Shown piece after piece: positions 7,054 to 7,163 of a stretch of DNA of 7,163 nt. The notes under the pieces were generated by a model. That model had not been told where the DNA came from. It made no database searches and was given only the letters and a program-made list of their open reading frames with translations. Source of the stretch: Pseudomonadota bacterium (GTDB lineage Bacteria > Pseudomonadota > Gammaproteobacteria > Steroidobacterales > Steroidobacteraceae); the NCBI GenBank assembly GCA_021817875.1, contig JAKAFQ010000211.1:1-7163 (forward strand), read 5' to 3'. The translations under genes and the position numbers were made by a program. The number at the start of each line of letters is the position of its first letter. Positions within the stretch are counted from its first letter, which is position 1.

Positions 7054-7081
7054 CGGTCCGTGACGTGGGCGAGACGGACCG
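7054..7081 (+). other. Stem-loop just after the Mo gene stop codon
   Basis: CGGTCCGT (7054-7061) is the exact reverse complement of ACGGACCG (7074-7081), giving an 8-bp perfect stem with a 12-base loop that begins one base past the stop codon. No T-run follows, so it is not a standard intrinsic terminator. It could be a weak attenuator or a 3'-end stabiliser that lowers expression of the next gene relative to this one. The remaining intergenic DNA up to 7148 holds only the leader repeat. Confidence 0.4.
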
Positions 7082-7105
7082 GATCCCCGGCCAAATGACC
7101 CGGCT

Positions 7106-7163
7106 GCCGCAGGGTCAAGTCACAGCTTAGACATCGCGGAGATCGACGATGGGTGGAACAAGA
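7106..7163 (+). repeat. Downstream copy of the leader repeat
   Basis: This is the second copy of the segment at 4391-4448, in constant register. It holds GGAG at 7138-7141, the same 7-base spacing and an ATG at 7149. Its first seven bases, GCCGCAG (7106-7112), match the last codons of iclR although no iclR gene is here, which looks like a remnant of the duplicated segment. The copy is cut by the window edge, so the true repeat is longer. Confidence 0.75.
7149..7163 (+). CDS. Start of a second Mo-enzyme large subunit paralogue (3' truncated by window)
   Basis: Only five codons are inside the window, reading MGGTR, against MGETK at the start of the complete Mo gene. The ATG is preceded by the same ribosome site and leader as that gene. 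From so few residues the product cannot be proved. The ungapped match of leader plus start codons makes a tandem paralogue of the preceding enzyme the best reading; the alternative is a different gene that captured the same leader. Confidence 0.7.

Noticed and set aside
4686..7118. Long antisense open frame (about 810 codons) opposite the Mo-enzyme
   Set aside because: The sense strand encodes a well-supported enzyme over the same bases. The antisense product shows no recognisable motif and reflects scarce stop codons in GC-rich DNA.
7054..7148. Intrinsic terminator ending the transcript after the first Mo gene
   Set aside because: The stem is not followed by a T-run, and the next gene starts within 100 bases with the same orientation.

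Overview
The window looks like chromosomal DNA from a GC-rich, sulfur-oxidising proteobacterium, probably beta- or gammaproteobacterial. The main reason is a dsrJ-dsrO-dsrP block, the last three subunits of the DsrMKJOP membrane complex, with sequence features resembling the oxidative (reverse) Dsr pathway. Every gene is on the + strand, packing is very tight, and no gene-free stretch exceeds 100 bases. I see no tRNA, rRNA, CRISPR array, insertion sequence or phage gene.

Bases 1-2350 hold the Dsr part. There is the 3' end of a triheme cytochrome c (dsrJ), a Tat-exported four-cluster ferredoxin (dsrO, overlapping dsrJ by 4 bases) and a ten-helix NrfD/PsrC-type quinone-interacting membrane protein (dsrP). 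Together they form the periplasmic and membrane side of the electron path between the quinone pool and cytoplasmic DsrMK/DsrC. Only 5 bases after dsrP comes a class V PLP enzyme of the cysteine desulfurase type (2356-3537), not a gene I know as a standard dsr member.

Bases 3538-7163 look like a separate catabolic module: an IclR-family regulator (3623-4402) and, after a 31-base leader, an 872-residue Mo/W-bis-MGD enzyme (4434-7052). The latter belongs to the pyrogallol-phloroglucinol transhydroxylase (AthL)-like branch of the DMSO reductase superfamily. It has no N-terminal FeS motif and no export signal, so it should be cytoplasmic. The substrate cannot be read from sequence; relatives act on phenolic aromatics and possibly aryl-CoA esters.

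The most notable observation is at the right edge. The leader and first codons of the Mo enzyme recur 2715 bases downstream in the same register (4391-4448 against 7106-7163, about 46 of 58 identical by eye). The window therefore ends five codons into a second, tandem paralogue. The repeat appears to include the last bases of the iclR coding region, which suggests a tandem duplication with a breakpoint inside the end of iclR.

How the halves work together is inference. The desulfurase could serve the Dsr sulfur pathway, or supply sulfur for maturation of the Mo enzymes next door. Gly codon use changes sharply between dsrP (mostly GGG) and the genes after it (mostly GGC), in keeping with separately assembled modules.
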